From contig NC_052487.1 of NCBI RefSeq assembly GCF_009730915.1, positions 2,170,001 through 2,234,000 on the forward strand: a stretch of 64,000 nucleotides of DNA, in the 5' to 3' direction. Below, piece after piece: positions 1-11,197 of the stretch. Position 1 is the stretch's first letter; each line of letters starts with the position of its first letter. The notes under the pieces were generated by a model, which worked only from the letters and a program-made list of their open reading frames with translations, was not told the origin of the DNA and ran no database searches. The translations under genes were made by a program, and so were the position numbers. Source of the stretch: Dioscorea cayenensis subsp. rotundata. Its lineage: Eukaryota > Streptophyta > Magnoliopsida > Dioscoreales > Dioscoreaceae.

Positions 1-804
1 GGTTATATTCTCATTTACTCTACTGAGATTTGTGCATGTTATTTTTTTAATAATATAATCTTTGACCTAGGAAAAAAAAATCATTATCATCAACTTATAA
101 AACTACCCAGTTTTACAACTTTTTCCACTATGTTCCCATAACTCGTCAATCTCCATATTATTAAATTTTTTAAGTATCAAACTCACACACGAAAAACACA
201 AAAATAAGAAACATAAAATTTAATAATGTAGTTTGGCACAACGTGTCTATGTCTCAAGACCAGTCTCTTATGATTAAATCTATTAAAAAAAGTAAAACAA
301 AAAAATTAAGTCTTACAAGATGCAAGGAAACACATTTCACTCGTTGACAATCAACACACAATCTCATTTTTGAAGGCGGGTGACTTAACCAATCTCAATC
401 CTGTGTTGACACTACATTCTTTCACCAAGGTTCTAAATAAATGGTCAAAACAAATGGGAACCCATTCTTAGCTTTTTAATTTAATTTGTGTTTTTTTCAT
501 CATCAATCTCTCTCTCTTAGTTTGGTGTTGATATGTGATAGTGATAAATAAACATCATATTTAGTTACTTTTCTTTGTATTTTATATTTATTAGCTATGT
601 TGAGTCTTGATTATGGATTTTTTATATTGTCTGAACTGTGGTTATTCATTGATTTTTAAAATTTGCTTAGTTCATGCATGCTCGGAAGAGCTGTCTATTA
701 TTATATTTTTTACTAAATTGTTTTGTTCTAGCAATTGAAATTTATGTTGATTCTTTCATTCATTTTAACACATTTAAGTATATTTGAGAGGCATGTTTTG
801 GATG
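1..804. other. AT-rich intergenic stretch, nothing recognised
   Basis: No long reading frame, tRNA-like box or clear repeat was seen. Short A and T runs dominate. It ends at a Stowaway-type element. Confidence 0.5.
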
Positions 805-1116
805 TACTCCATCCGTTATTTTTACTTGTCATATTTACATAATTCACACAGATTAAGAAATGTCGGTTAAATCTAGTTGGTTATTTATATTTTATAAAAA
901 ATTTATTACTTTTCAAAACTATCTCTATTTAAAACTCCACTAAGTGGAGTATATGATTTAATGCTTAATTGATTGTGATTTATTACAAATTGTACAAGTA
1001 CGTTAAATTAAAATAATAAATTAAAAATAATTATTTAATATAATATAAAATTTTTAATATGATAAGAACAAGGAAGAACTCCAAAACATGATAAATAAAA
1101 ATGAACGGAGAGAGTA
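805..1116. mobile_element. Stowaway-type MITE (Tc1/mariner), about 308 bp
   Basis: The element spans about 807-1114 between TA dinucleotides at 805-806 and 1115-1116, the target-site duplication of the Tc1/mariner group. The left end reads CTCCATCCGTTATTTTTA and the right end, reversed, reads CTCTCTCCGTTCATTTTTA, so the terminal inverted repeats match with a few mismatches. No coding capacity. It lies about 560 bp upstream of the methyltransferase start codon. A relative with closer-to-consensus ends sits at 18361-18660. Confidence 0.75.
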
Positions 1117-1671
1117 TAACTGAGGGTTACTCCTTCGGAAGATGCATATGATTTTTTTGGGAAAAAAACTTGGGAGACTGTTCAACATTTTAAACCATTG
1201 TGATTTTCCAAAAAAAAAAATCATAGATTTGTGCATTTTTGCAAAAACATCCCCTAAAGAACAAATATAAAAATTGAAATGATTGGGCTTTTCTGCAAAA
1301 ATACATAAAGATCTACAATTTTGCAGAAAGACCCCCAGAATATAAAAAATTAGCTGAACTAAATATGGCCACGCCAGCACGAACTCTGGACAAGCCGGAC
1401 ACCGTCCAAAGGCTCATCGAAACCGCCCCATGCTTTGCTATTCCCATCCAAACATCAAAGATCAAACACACTATTCTTGACCGTCAATACAGCCTCGAGA
1501 TCAAAACACGATCTCCATCTATGCTTTGTTTACGGCTGAGATCCTCTGAACAGAACAATCGCTGTTCCACTCAATGTAGCGGATCGTGTTCCCCTGAATA
1601 CTCGCCTCTTCTTCTCCATCCCTCGCGCTTTCTCACTCTTTCTCTTTCGATCTCGATCTCGATCCATTGCG
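1117..1671 (+). other. upstream region and probable 5' UTR of the methyltransferase gene
   Basis: AT-rich DNA to about 1350, with a repeated TTTTGCA(G/A)AAA-like word that could be the edge of an old transposon. From about 1560 the base composition turns C/T-rich (TCTCTTTCGATCTCGATCTCG), typical of a plant 5' UTR. Open frames here have no recognisable product. Confidence 0.4.
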
Positions 1672-4600
1672 ATGGCGGGGATAAGGTGGCCACCGGAGGA
1701 TTCCGATCTGTTTCCGGCGAGGCCGGCGGGGGCGACGGTGACGGAGCTGATCTCCGATGATGATAGGTCAGTGGCGGCTGATTCGTGGTCAATCAAGAGC
1801 GATTATGGCAGCACTCTCGACGATGAGCAGCGCCATGTCGATGCCGCGGAGGTTCTTTCAGCTTCCAATTTCCCTGCGGCGTCTGATTACAGGTGCCTTC
1901 GTTGTCTCTGATTGTCTTTGGTTTCAGATGTCAATAAATTTCTGGTTTTTTGTGCCTTTTGGTTGCCCTAGGGTTTCATGCTGCGAAAACCGTACGTTTG
2001 ATGGTACTAATACTCTTCAAATTTGGATGATTATTAGCTTGTAAATTTATAAGCTTGGGTTCTATTTAAACTTGTTGGAAGTTTGGGGAAATTTGATGCA
2101 TTGTGGATGATTTTGAGATGTTTTTGCTTTTTTTTTTTTAATATTGAAATGGATTATGGAAATGGTACGATTTGAAATATTCAATCTTTTAGAAATTTGA
2201 TTGATAAAAGAAAGAGCAACTGTTTGTGATGCATTTTGCTTTCCGATTTTTGAAATTTTATTATGCACATGTGGACTTTTTTTGTTGTTGATTGGTGATG
2301 TTTTTTTGTGTTGATGGGATTAATTTTAAGTTTTTAACTATTATGCAGTTCTGACAAGGAGGAGCCTGATGCGAATGAAGTTGAGCCATCAATGTTGGGC
2401 TTGCAAAGCTATTGGGATGCAACTTATGCTGAAGATCTTGTAAATTTTCATGAGCATGGTCATGCTGGTGAAATTTGGTAAATATCTTATAATTATGCAC
2501 GAAACAGGCCAATTTAGTATTTAAAATAGATCGAATTACATATTTTCGTTTAGATTCATGATTATTTAAAAGCCTGCATTTTTTTTTATATGATGGTGTG
2601 GGTAACTCTTGCAAAGGTATGAACATATAGTTGTGGTTATAGGGGGACATTAGTAAAGATAGTGCACTGCATAATATAACATCTAGCGAGGCAAAACTGA
2701 TAATTAAGAATTCTGTTTGTGTTACTGTTTAAGGGAATTTCAAAAACTTGTAGCTTAAAGGGACTTAGTTTTGCTTTTAGCAAAGCTGTTTCTTGTTCAA
2801 ATTCATTTGTGGAACTATTGAAAGTGGGAATTCTCTTCTTTCTCAAGGTTTGGTGCTGAAGTTATGGATGTGGTTGTGTCTTGGACCAAAAACTTGTGTG
2901 CAAACATGTCCAGTGCTAAGGATGCAGCAGAAGGCAGCAGTTCCAATTCTGAATCAGGAGAAACTGTTGGAGACTTGTCCACCTGGAGTGTGCTTGATGT
3001 TGGAACTGGAAATGGCTTGCTCTTGCAAGAGCTTGCAAAGCAAGGGTATTTTTTTCACTCTTCCTGCCCCTGTATTTTTCCCTATCTTTTTGCTTCCTGT
3101 CTTTTTACATTTTAAGATTTGTTCAATTATATATATATATATATATATATATATGCTTACTGATATTGACAATAAAAATGTGTATGATTTGACTGAAAAA
3201 CATTGAACAGCAAGTGTAATCTGAGTACTCCGTTGACTCTAAACTTTTTACTTTTGACATGTGTTATGGTTAATTGGCATAGCTTCATGGTTTCTGCCAA
3301 GTGTGACATGTATACATAAGCCATAATTATTCTGTTGTTATATTGGAAAATTTTGTATCTTAATGCACTTGAATCATGCAGTGTAACTGCTGGGTGTTAA
3401 GATTATTGGAACCCCTGTCTGATTACAACTGGCCTTGTACTTTTGCGGAGATAACCTTTGGTGTGATCTTTCATGACTTAACTGTGAGGATTGACAGATA
3501 TTTGGATAAGTTCTTATAGTTTCATGGATTGGTGAAAATGAAGAATACACAAATTTGATCCTGTATGTTTGCTAGGAATTCTGTTCTTTTCAGCATAGCC
3601 TTTTTATATTTTTGCTTCACTAGTTTAGGATTGTTTTTCATCTTATATTTGTGTTAGTGAATTATATTTTGATAGGTTTTTATCTTTTAGAATCTTCAAC
3701 TGCTACATTTATTTGTACCACCGGTTGCTTTCGATAGACTAATAATATCTTTTAACAAATCCTTTGAATTGGCTTTCAGGTTTTCCGATCTGACTGGAAT
3801 TGATTATAGTGAAGCAGGAATTGAGCTTGCACATAACCTTGCTGTTCGTGATGGATTTTCTGGTATTAATTTTGTGGTATGTCTTGTTCTGATTTGGAGG
3901 TTGAACTTATTGTCTCTGTCTGCTACTCGACTACCTATGAATGCACATATGCAATGTGATTATTTTGCCCAAATAAGGTGGTTCCCAATCAATAGTTGTC
4001 TTGTAGGATGATGTGTCCGTCTTTTGCATAAAGAGTCCCTTATCTTGGTTATATTTATGCCGATGTTTCTACAGTTTGTAATTATCAGTTCCTCTCGGCT
4101 TTTATAGGCTTCACTTTTAACGCAAGCTATTTTTCTCTGTTGTGTCCACATGGATTGATTGCTGTTTTATGATAGTTGTTGCTGTCAACTGTGTTTTTCA
4201 GCTCAATATTAATGATATCGCTTTAATTTGTTGCGTTCTGTCAGGCTGCTGACGTTCTTGATGCCAAATTGGACAGAAAATACCAGCTTGTTATGGACAA
4301 AGGGACTTTGGATGCTATTGGGCTGCATCCAGATGGTCCTGTTAAGAGGTGAAAGTTGCTTACATTATCAAACACTAAATATATTTCCGGATATTGAAAT
4401 TTTTACAGACATATGACCAGTTTATCCTATGGCTATAGGAGAACTTGTATAGGACACCAATTTTTGCCACCACATAGTGAACGTATGACCATCAATATGT
4501 TTCCTGAATAATAGATACATGATGGTGAAACTTGTGACTTAGTCTACATAAAAAATCTGTATTATTACCATTGCTTCTTTTAGCGTTAACATTCACTAGT

Positions 4601-5209
4601 ATTATTACCATTGCATTTTGTGGTGTCTGATTGCTGCAAGTATAAAATGGTTGTGTATCCATTGTTGGGAATAGAAATCATTATCAAGCCTTATTTCACG
4701 TTGTTAATATTAGTTTAAACATTACTTGGTTTTAGACTGAACAGAAGAAACTTGAAGTATGCCTTTCTGATGATTCTGTGCATTCTAATATGAAAATTAG
4801 ATTGGTTTATGATTTGTTAATTCCTCATGCTCTACTTTTGAATTATATGTCAGAATGATGTATTGGGAGTCTGTAGCAAACATGGTTGCCTCTGGTGGAT
4901 TGCTGGTAGGAACTTGATCTGTTACCTCATGAGCCCTTACAATTTGTTTACTGGCTTCTTATTAATTTTTCTGGATTTCTCACATTATCTCCATAGGTCA
5001 TCACATCATGTAACAGTACAAAAGATGAGCTATTGCAAGAGGTCGATAATTTTAACAAGAGATTCGGAATACAAGACCAGGTTCAAGAGGGAGGAACCGG
5101 GCCTGCTGATGTATTCCGATATGTGGATCATGTTCGCACCTTCCCTACCATCATCTTCGGCGGAGTGGAAGGGTCTCGTGTGTCCACTGTCGCATTTGTT
5201 CGTAACTGA
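1672..5209 (+). CDS. EEF1A lysine methyltransferase 2-like protein (AR401 / METTL10 / Efm4 family)
   Basis: Probable S-adenosylmethionine-dependent lysine methyltransferase acting on elongation factor 1A. Seven coding exons: 1672-1892, 2349-2477, 2848-3045, 3780-3876, 4245-4348, 4854-4905, 4997-5209, all with GT-AG borders and kept phase, giving 337 residues. The N-terminus (DDRSVAADSWSIKS and STLDDEQRH) closely matches plant AR401 proteins as I remember them. SAM-binding motif I is LDVGTGNG at about residues 166-173. The post-motif block MDKGTLDAIGLHPDGP at about 232-247 is the family hallmark, followed by GGLLVITSCN and a C-terminal TVAFVRN. Length agrees with plant relatives (about 350). 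The start at 1672 is the first in-frame Met that gives the conserved N-terminus. eEF1A as substrate is taken from yeast and animal relatives, not shown here. Confidence 0.92.
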
Positions 5210-6013
5210 AATTACAGTAGTTTTCATAGGTTTAAGTTGAGTGCATGGCTACTATTCTAAATGAATATTCACTCTTGTTGCTATGCCCTTTCTAACTGGC
5301 CTGAAGAGGGAGGTGTTCAGTGTTCAATCTAGTGCTTTGTTTTATTTGAAACTTTTTGTGTGGGAAGGGGTTTTGTCAATCCAGAGCAAAAGTTGCTGTT
5401 CATTTCTTTGTTTCTTGAAGAACATTTTGGTGTTATCATGATGCAGCAATCTTGTTGATATTCTGATATTCAATTGAAATTTTTTTTTCGATCGGTGAGA
5501 TCGGGTGACAAATACCAACCCTTCGGGACGTACACAAACAAGAGAAACTGTCATACGTTTTCACTCTCATTTTTGTTGTTAAATTCTCAGGTGAATTTTT
5601 ATAACTGGATATAATTTTGGATAAAGGCAACTGAGAATCTTAATAAAAAAAACAATTTTTATGTCAAATGTGGATTTATGCAATCTCTAATTTTCATATA
5701 CATACAGCTAATTTATTTTAAATGTTAATCAAGAGTTATTGATGTATATGTAAAACACCACTCTTTAATTAGATTTCCAAAGATTAAAGGAGCCATTACA
5801 TTACCACTGCTGCACTATACCATTCACTACTAAATGTATCCAAGTTCCCAAACCAAAAATACACATTCCCAATACCAGCCATTAAACTCAGCTATAAACA
5901 TATTCCTCCAAGCTCAGCCTATAAATTCCATCCCACTGAAAAAAGAAGAAATCACACTTCAACTCAAAACTATCCAACAATCAATTCCTTCATTTGCAAA
6001 CCTCTATATACAA
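5210..6013 (+). promoter_or_regulatory. intergenic: methyltransferase 3' end and promoter of glycine-rich gene
   Basis: The first 300 bp are probable 3' UTR of the methyltransferase. Two TATA-like boxes, CTATAAAC near 5892-5899 and CTATAAATT near 5919-5927, lie about 90-120 bp before the glycine-rich start codon, so transcription probably begins around 5925-5955. That makes an upstream in-frame ATG at 5834 unlikely to be used. Confidence 0.5.
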
Positions 6014-6232
6014 ATGGGGGGCAAAGGCAGCAGCGGAGGCAAAGGTGGTGGTAATGGTGGAGGAGGCGGTGGAGGCGGAGGCAAAGGTGGTGGTAATGGT
6101 GGCGGAGGCGGCGGTGCCAGTGGTGGAGGTATGATGAAGGCTCCGGGAGGAGGTGGTAATCACATCCCCAGGGATGTCTTTCAGGGTAACCCAAAGGGTT
6201 ACTTTTATGATCATCGCCATGGTGGCAAATAA
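6014..6232 (+). CDS. small glycine-rich protein, 72 residues
   Basis: Single exon. The protein begins MGGKGSSGGKGGG, continues with runs of Gly broken by Lys, Asn and Ala, and ends in a non-repetitive tail MMKAPGGGGNHIPRDVF...NPKGYFYDHRHGGK. Short proteins with a Gly-rich front and a MMKAPG...NP.GYF tail occur widely in plants, but I know no established function. There is no signal peptide. An in-frame ATG 180 bp upstream would add 60 residues of ordinary composition; I prefer 6014 because the TATA boxes lie between the two ATGs. The repetitive GGC/GGT/GGA codons could change in number by slippage. Confidence 0.75.
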   Translation: MGGKGSSGGKGGGNGGGGGGGGGKGGGNGGGGGGASGGGMMKAPGGGGNHIPRDVFQGNPKGYFYDHRHGGK

Positions 6233-7234
6233 AATGAACCATCTACTTTCAAACCTTGATTAATAATAAATAATGTTTGATCTCATGGTGGTGGTTTGTT
6301 TTAACTTTTAAGGTGTAATGGAGCTCTGAACTTTTCTATTATCTATGAGAATGTTTATATGCTTTTATTATGACTAAGTTGTGTGTTTGATAATTGTTAT
6401 GAAACTCTATTTTTGAGTTTTCGAGCTTAAATACAAGAGTCATTTGGTGTTCAGATATAAATTGAAATTAACTAGAACTAGAATGTTAACTCCTCGACAA
6501 CTTTGGTATTCTTATCAATGCACTCTTGTTAACAGAATCATGGTTTATTGACACCGATTTATTAGGAGTAGACAGAGTATTCGTGGTTTATTGATACCAG
6601 ATCTCTTTAAAGTTGGATACCGAATATAAGATTAAGTATTTGTGTTTTCGTCGATGAGGCAGGGTTCAAAAGGTTACTACACAAGTCAGGTAAGGATGTA
6701 GATGCGTTGACATCCATGACTTATCAACCATTAGCATAAATAAATAAATAAAAAACTTTAGTACTCTTTTAGATTTGAATTAAATATGAACACGGAATCT
6801 CTGTGCACTTTGCAATCAAGACTTTTTCCAAAGCAAGAAATGTGCCATCTGTGAACTGGAATTTAAAAATACAATTCTTCATCTCTTAAGAACCAAAATA
6901 ATTCCAAATTTTATCAGCCAATTACAACCAAATGAACAAATAATAATCCATTATAATCATCTTAATTAACTTCCCATAAAAAAAAAATTATCACTTGAAA
7001 CACATCCAATTGAATCAAACCAAAGTTGCTCAACTTAAAATCCAACAAATTTATATATAAAAAAAAATTATATCAGATTAGCAGAGCCAAAATTCAAGGA
7101 TAACATCATCCACTCCCCCAATCCCCTACAAATTCCCCTATCAAAGATAACAACAGATTAGGAACCAAAATTTATTTGGCAATAAATATATTTCAATTAC
7201 CTACTTGTTTCTGCAGCAGAATTAAATGGTAAAT
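6233..7234. other. intergenic between convergent genes
   Basis: AT-rich. Probable 3' UTRs of the glycine-rich gene (AATAATAAATAATG near 6262) and, from the other side, of the isomerase. Nothing else recognised. Confidence 0.45.
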
Positions 7235-8074
7235 TCACTTGTTAATCACTGTGATTTCTCCATCTTTGTTTGCAACTATAACTGATGTAGCCATTCCAAG
7301 AAACATCCCATGCTCTGCAACCCCAACAATCCTCAATAATGAATCACTGAGCATCCCCAAATCCCTTTCAATTCCATTCTCAAAGTATAAATCAATGATG
7401 TAATTTCCATTGTCAGTGACGAAAGGCACCTCCTTTCCATCCTCTTCCACTCTGGTCCTCAGCTTGGCATTGAATCCACGCTCCAATTCGAACAAAGCTT
7501 TGAGCTTTGAGAGCGTGTAGCTCCATCCGAATGGCACAATCTCCACTGGCACCGCCAGGCCGGAGCCACCGAGTCTTCCGACCATTTTGGATTCATCGAC
7601 GATGACAATGAATTTTTTGGTCGCGCCTTCGATCATCTTCTCGCGGAGGAGGGAACCACCGCGGCCCTTGACGAGGTTGAGGAAGGGATCAACTTCGTCG
7701 GCGCCGTCAATTGAGAGGTCAATGACGGGATGGGCATCGAGATCGGAGAGAGGGATCTTGAGGGCACGGGCAATGGATTCCGTTTGCTTGGAGGTGGGGA
7801 TGCCGACGATGTCATGGAGGACGCCACGGCGGAGAAGGTCGGCGATGCGGTCAAGGGCGTGAACAGCAGTGGAGCCGGTGCCAAGGCCAAGGACCATCCC
7901 GGATTGCACGAAGTCCACAGCACGGTAAGCCGCCACCCGCTTTTGCTCATCCTGGGAGAGCACTACCGCCGCTGGCGCCACCGCAGACGGCGGCGATGGG
8001 GAGAGGAGATGGGGAAAGGGGGTGGGCATATCTAGGGTTTGCGGGATGATGGGGATGATGGAAACGCCACGCAT
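7235..8074 (-). CDS. ribose-5-phosphate isomerase (type A), intronless
   Basis: Interconverts ribose 5-phosphate and ribulose 5-phosphate in the pentose phosphate pathway and Calvin cycle. Single-exon frame of 279 residues. Family motifs: phosphate-binding GLGTGSTA at 63-70, GIPTS at 91-95, catalytic DGADEVD at 123-129, KGRGGSLLREK at 136-146, and EHGMFLGMA near the C-terminus. The Asp pair of DGADE and the Glu of LLREK correspond to known RpiA active-site positions. A second Met at residue 16 (MPTPFPHLL) may be the true start; the front 40 residues are Pro/Ser-rich and low in conservation. No clear plastid transit peptide, so a cytosolic form is possible. The upstream DNA carries five CACGTG boxes. 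Confidence 0.95.
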   Translation of the reverse strand: MRGVSIIPIIPQTLDMPTPFPHLLSPSPPSAVAPAAVVLSQDEQKRVAAYRAVDFVQSGMVLGLGTGSTAVHALDRIADLLRRGVLHDIVGIPTSKQTESIARALKIPLSDLDAHPVIDLSIDGADEVDPFLNLVKGRGGSLLREKMIEGATKKFIVIVDESKMVGRLGGSGLAVPVEIVPFGWSYTLSKLKALFELERGFNAKLRTRVEEDGKEVPFVTDNGNYIIDLYFENGIERDLGMLSDSLLRIVGVAEHGMFLGMATSVIVANKDGEITVINK

Positions 8075-8386
8075 CGTATAAATTGAAGCAAAATTTGGGG
8101 ATTTGGGGAGGGATTAGGAACGAATGGATGGAGATTTTGGAGGATTTTGGCGAAAAATCGATCGCTTTCGTCAGTGGAAACTGGAATCCGAATGGAAAAG
8201 GGGGGAAATCGTGGGATTTTTAGGGATTTGAGCTTCGAATTTGTAGGGTTAGGGTTTGAAGAGAAAGAGTGGTGACAAAGGAGGCGGGTTCAAGTGGAGG
8301 GAGAGATGGAGCGCCTTGGAATTGAGTCTGGAGATCAGCTGTTTCATATTAATGTGGTGCATCTTATTTGACTAATGAAAGACGAA
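8075..8386 (-). promoter_or_regulatory. proximal promoter and 5' UTR of the isomerase gene
   Basis: Sequence just upstream of the minus-strand start. It is G-rich on the plus strand (C-rich on the coding strand), as is common in plant leaders. No clear TATA box was recognised within it. Confidence 0.4.
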
Positions 8387-8670
8387 CACGTGGACTTTTC
8401 CTACATTAGTTGTACACGTGGAGATTTGTTATTGAAGAATACTTTGAATGTGTTTTGTTGTTCTCTGTTGATCTTAACCATTTAGATACGTCGCGGATTT
8501 GGAGTTGCTAAAATAGACCCACCACGTGGCAGGAATCTATTCGCTATCTTTATAGAAGCTTGGATGCCATGGACTGTACTATATATCAGATATAAAGATC
8601 AATGTACAAGTTTATTTTTAAACCATTGGAAATAGGTCACGTGTCTTGACGAGTTTGTTCGTAACACGTG
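8387..8670 (-). promoter_or_regulatory. cluster of five G-box (CACGTG) sites upstream of the isomerase
   Basis: CACGTG occurs at 8387-8392, 8415-8420, 8523-8528, 8638-8643 and 8665-8670. Three have the flank ACACGTGG or CCACGTGGC, the extended G-box/ABRE form bound by plant bZIP and bHLH factors such as HY5, PIF and ABF proteins. The cluster is 313-596 bp upstream of the isomerase start codon. No other gene is visible on the far side. Control by light or abscisic acid is inference from motif identity. Confidence 0.6.
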
Positions 8671-9898
8671 GCTTATTCCGATTGCATAAATACGAGAAAT
8701 TTAACAACGTTCAATGTATCTGATCTTTTCTCTGAAAGAACCGGAAAGCAAGTTCTTCGGGAGTGAAAACCACGGAGTAGACTAATTAAAACAAAACCCA
8801 ATACGAGGCACCCTTTGATTAGCCTTTCATGACTAACCCTTTGACTGAGGACGAATCCCCCACGACCATGCATGCCAGTCCTGGGTTAACTAACGTGTAC
8901 CGCGAGAGCAAGTTATCATGCGCATGGAATTTCCAGCAAAGAAATAAGACTCATGGCAGACTATAATGTGAGATTGAGGGCATTATGGTAAATTGCGATG
9001 AGATTCCCGCCACTATTAGTGAGTCCATTAGAGGACAAAAAAGACTATGAAAGTTTGAATGGGCGGCTCGTATTGAACGAAGACTTTGAATAGAAAAATA
9101 AAAAGTTGGTAATATTCTTTTCTTTTTTTTAATTATTATTATATTATTGTTCATGTGGATATATATATATATATATATATTGAGATATTCTTTGTGTTAA
9201 TCTTCTGGGACATATCAATTTGATGGTCCCAAAGTTCTCATTCATTGAGTTGAGACTCATTAAAAGGAATTGATTTATTGGTTCAAACCTCCAAAATTTA
9301 TTATAATTCATATTTAATTAAAAATATTCAAAAATAATTAGTAAGCATGATTAATAAAAAAGATTAATGTCTAACCGCCTGAGTAGCCTCTTGGCACCTA
9401 ACTTGTGCCCGTAATATCACGAATTCAACTCTTTATTGTTTTGCAAAATTAAATCGTGTGATATAATTAAAAGGCTCATGTACATCTGATAAATAATTTA
9501 TTTATATTTATAAAAAAAATATTATTAAATTTAATAATTATTAATCTTCAGTTTTTAAGCGGAAAATTAGGTGTAATTAATAAGTATTTGATTATTTAAA
9601 ACAATAAAGATGTTTTTAGGAGAAGAAATACAAAAATAAATAAAATAAAAGGGAATTTTATTTTAGGGAAGATGGAAATGGATTAAAATTTCATCGAATG
9701 GATAAACTTGGAGTTAAATTCAAAGCTGATAGCTTTAATTATAATGACATTGATCAACAATGTTTACCAAGATATTCTAAAAAATATTCTCTAATTTTAT
9801 GAAATATTGACAAAATATCAAATATATATATATGTTAAACTTCCATGAAAGTATATATATATCTGTGTGTGTGCGCGCGCGCTTTTCTAATCTCAACC
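8671..9898. other. intergenic, AT-rich with simple repeats
   Basis: Contains an (AT)n run near 9161-9180 and a mixed TA/TG/GC run at about 9850-9882. Around 9370-9480 the words CCGCCTGAGTAGCCTCTTGG and ATCACGAATTCAACTC weakly resemble tRNA-derived SINE boxes, but this is too degraded to call. Confidence 0.4.
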
Positions 9899-10372
9899 TA
9901 GTGGTGTTAAACGGGTCATGCTTGGGCCAAGCACGGTGCTACAGACCATGCCCGGGTCAGGCACGGCCCAAACCCTGGGCCGTCTTTGAGCTAAGGGTTT
10001 CTGACCCGGGCAAATACATGGCCCAGACGCCTAAATCTGAGTTTTTTTCATTTTTAATGTTTTGGTATATTTTTTTATTTTTTTTTAGTCAATAAGGCAT
10101 TTAGTACTATGTTTTTGAATTTTATGATATTTTTTTATATATTTTTAGCAAATTTTGGGTGTTTTTTATGTTTTTAGGGTTTGCAATAAAAAATATAAAT
10201 ATAATATAACCGGGCCGGCCATGTGTTGGGCCGACCTTGGTGGTTGACGAGTGTGCCAGCCCGGCACGATTTCTAGACGGGCTGTGCCGGCCCGAGCACG
10301 TATAGTGCGTGGGCCGTATGGGCCCGAGCCGTGCCGGGCCGGACCGGCCCATTTAACACCACTATCTCAACC
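9891..10372. mobile_element. non-autonomous hAT element, 466 bp, with 8-bp target duplication
   Basis: Element 9899-10364. The 8-bp direct repeat TCTCAACC lies at 9891-9898 and 10365-10372. The left end TAGTGGTGTTAAACGGG and the reversed right end TAGTGGTGTTAAATGGG match at 16 of 17 positions. An 8-bp duplication with TAGTGGTGT-type ends is typical of the hAT superfamily. The subterminal arms are GC-rich (GGGCCGG, GCCCGGCAC and reversals) while the core is AT-rich. It has no transposase frame. The intact duplication and near-identical ends suggest a fairly recent insertion. Confidence 0.9.
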
Positions 10373-11018
10373 CACTTTTCCTTGTCATGCAATGCTTAAC
10401 AATGTTTATATTGTGTCCTTACTTTTACATGAAAATGAAATTTAACTCATTAAACATATGGCATAAAAATACAATTTCATGGAAGCTAACCAAGTAATTT
10501 TCAATAAGGAGTCAAAAATAAAGACTAGTTTGATTTGACTTCAATGAGGCAAAGGGGATACAGACATTAGAAAATAGTGAGCGGTTGAATGAAGTAAACC
10601 ATGTTAAAATTGAAGACCAACTTTGAAAAGCAACCGAATGCAAATTATCATCTTTGTCATTAACTCCTATTAGATATTAAGCTATCACCAATGAAAAGAT
10701 TAAATCTAACTTGCTAAGTATTCAAAACTATCCCATAAATCTTTGCTTTTAAGTCTATAACTTTAAAATCATTTTATTATAAACATTAAATATTAATGAT
10801 AATTCTTGAGCATATAACACTGTATTTGAAATAATATAAATTTATTAATGAGAATCAAGTTTTTACTTTTTTTTTTTAAACGTGTATAAACCATATCATT
10901 AATGCACACATGTGAAAAGTTAATATCACAATGGATATGTGTTTTCACCACATGAGAGCTAATATTTAAATATATCTTTTAATAAAAATATCAATATCCA
11001 ACACAAAGGAATTTGTAC
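10373..11018. other. AT-rich intergenic stretch, nothing recognised
   Basis: No coding, tRNA-like or terminal-repeat signal was seen. Confidence 0.5.
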
Positions 11019-11197
11019 TCATATACTAAGAGGTCATCGGTGATAATAATTAAATTAATATTGATAAAAATAAAAGTTGGAGATGTTGGTAGAAGTCTCA
11101 TGAAAGATCATATACTAAGAGGTCATCGGTGATAATAATCAAATTAATATTGATAAAAATAAAAGTTGGAGATGTTGGTAGAAGTCTCATGAAAGAG
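11019..11197. repeat. 89-bp perfect-like tandem duplication
   Basis: The unit starting TCATATACTAAGAGGTCATC at 11019 is repeated at 11108 with one visible difference (ATTAAA versus ATCAAA). Two adjacent copies with a period of 89 bp indicate a recent tandem duplication. No coding potential. Confidence 0.9.

Noticed and set aside
5834-6013. 60-codon N-terminal extension of the glycine-rich protein
   Set aside because: TATA-like boxes lie inside it and its composition is unlike the family.
7587-8035. Open frames overlapping the isomerase on the plus strand and in another minus frame
   Set aside because: They are shadows of the GC-rich isomerase coding sequence, with Arg/Ser-rich composition and no family match.
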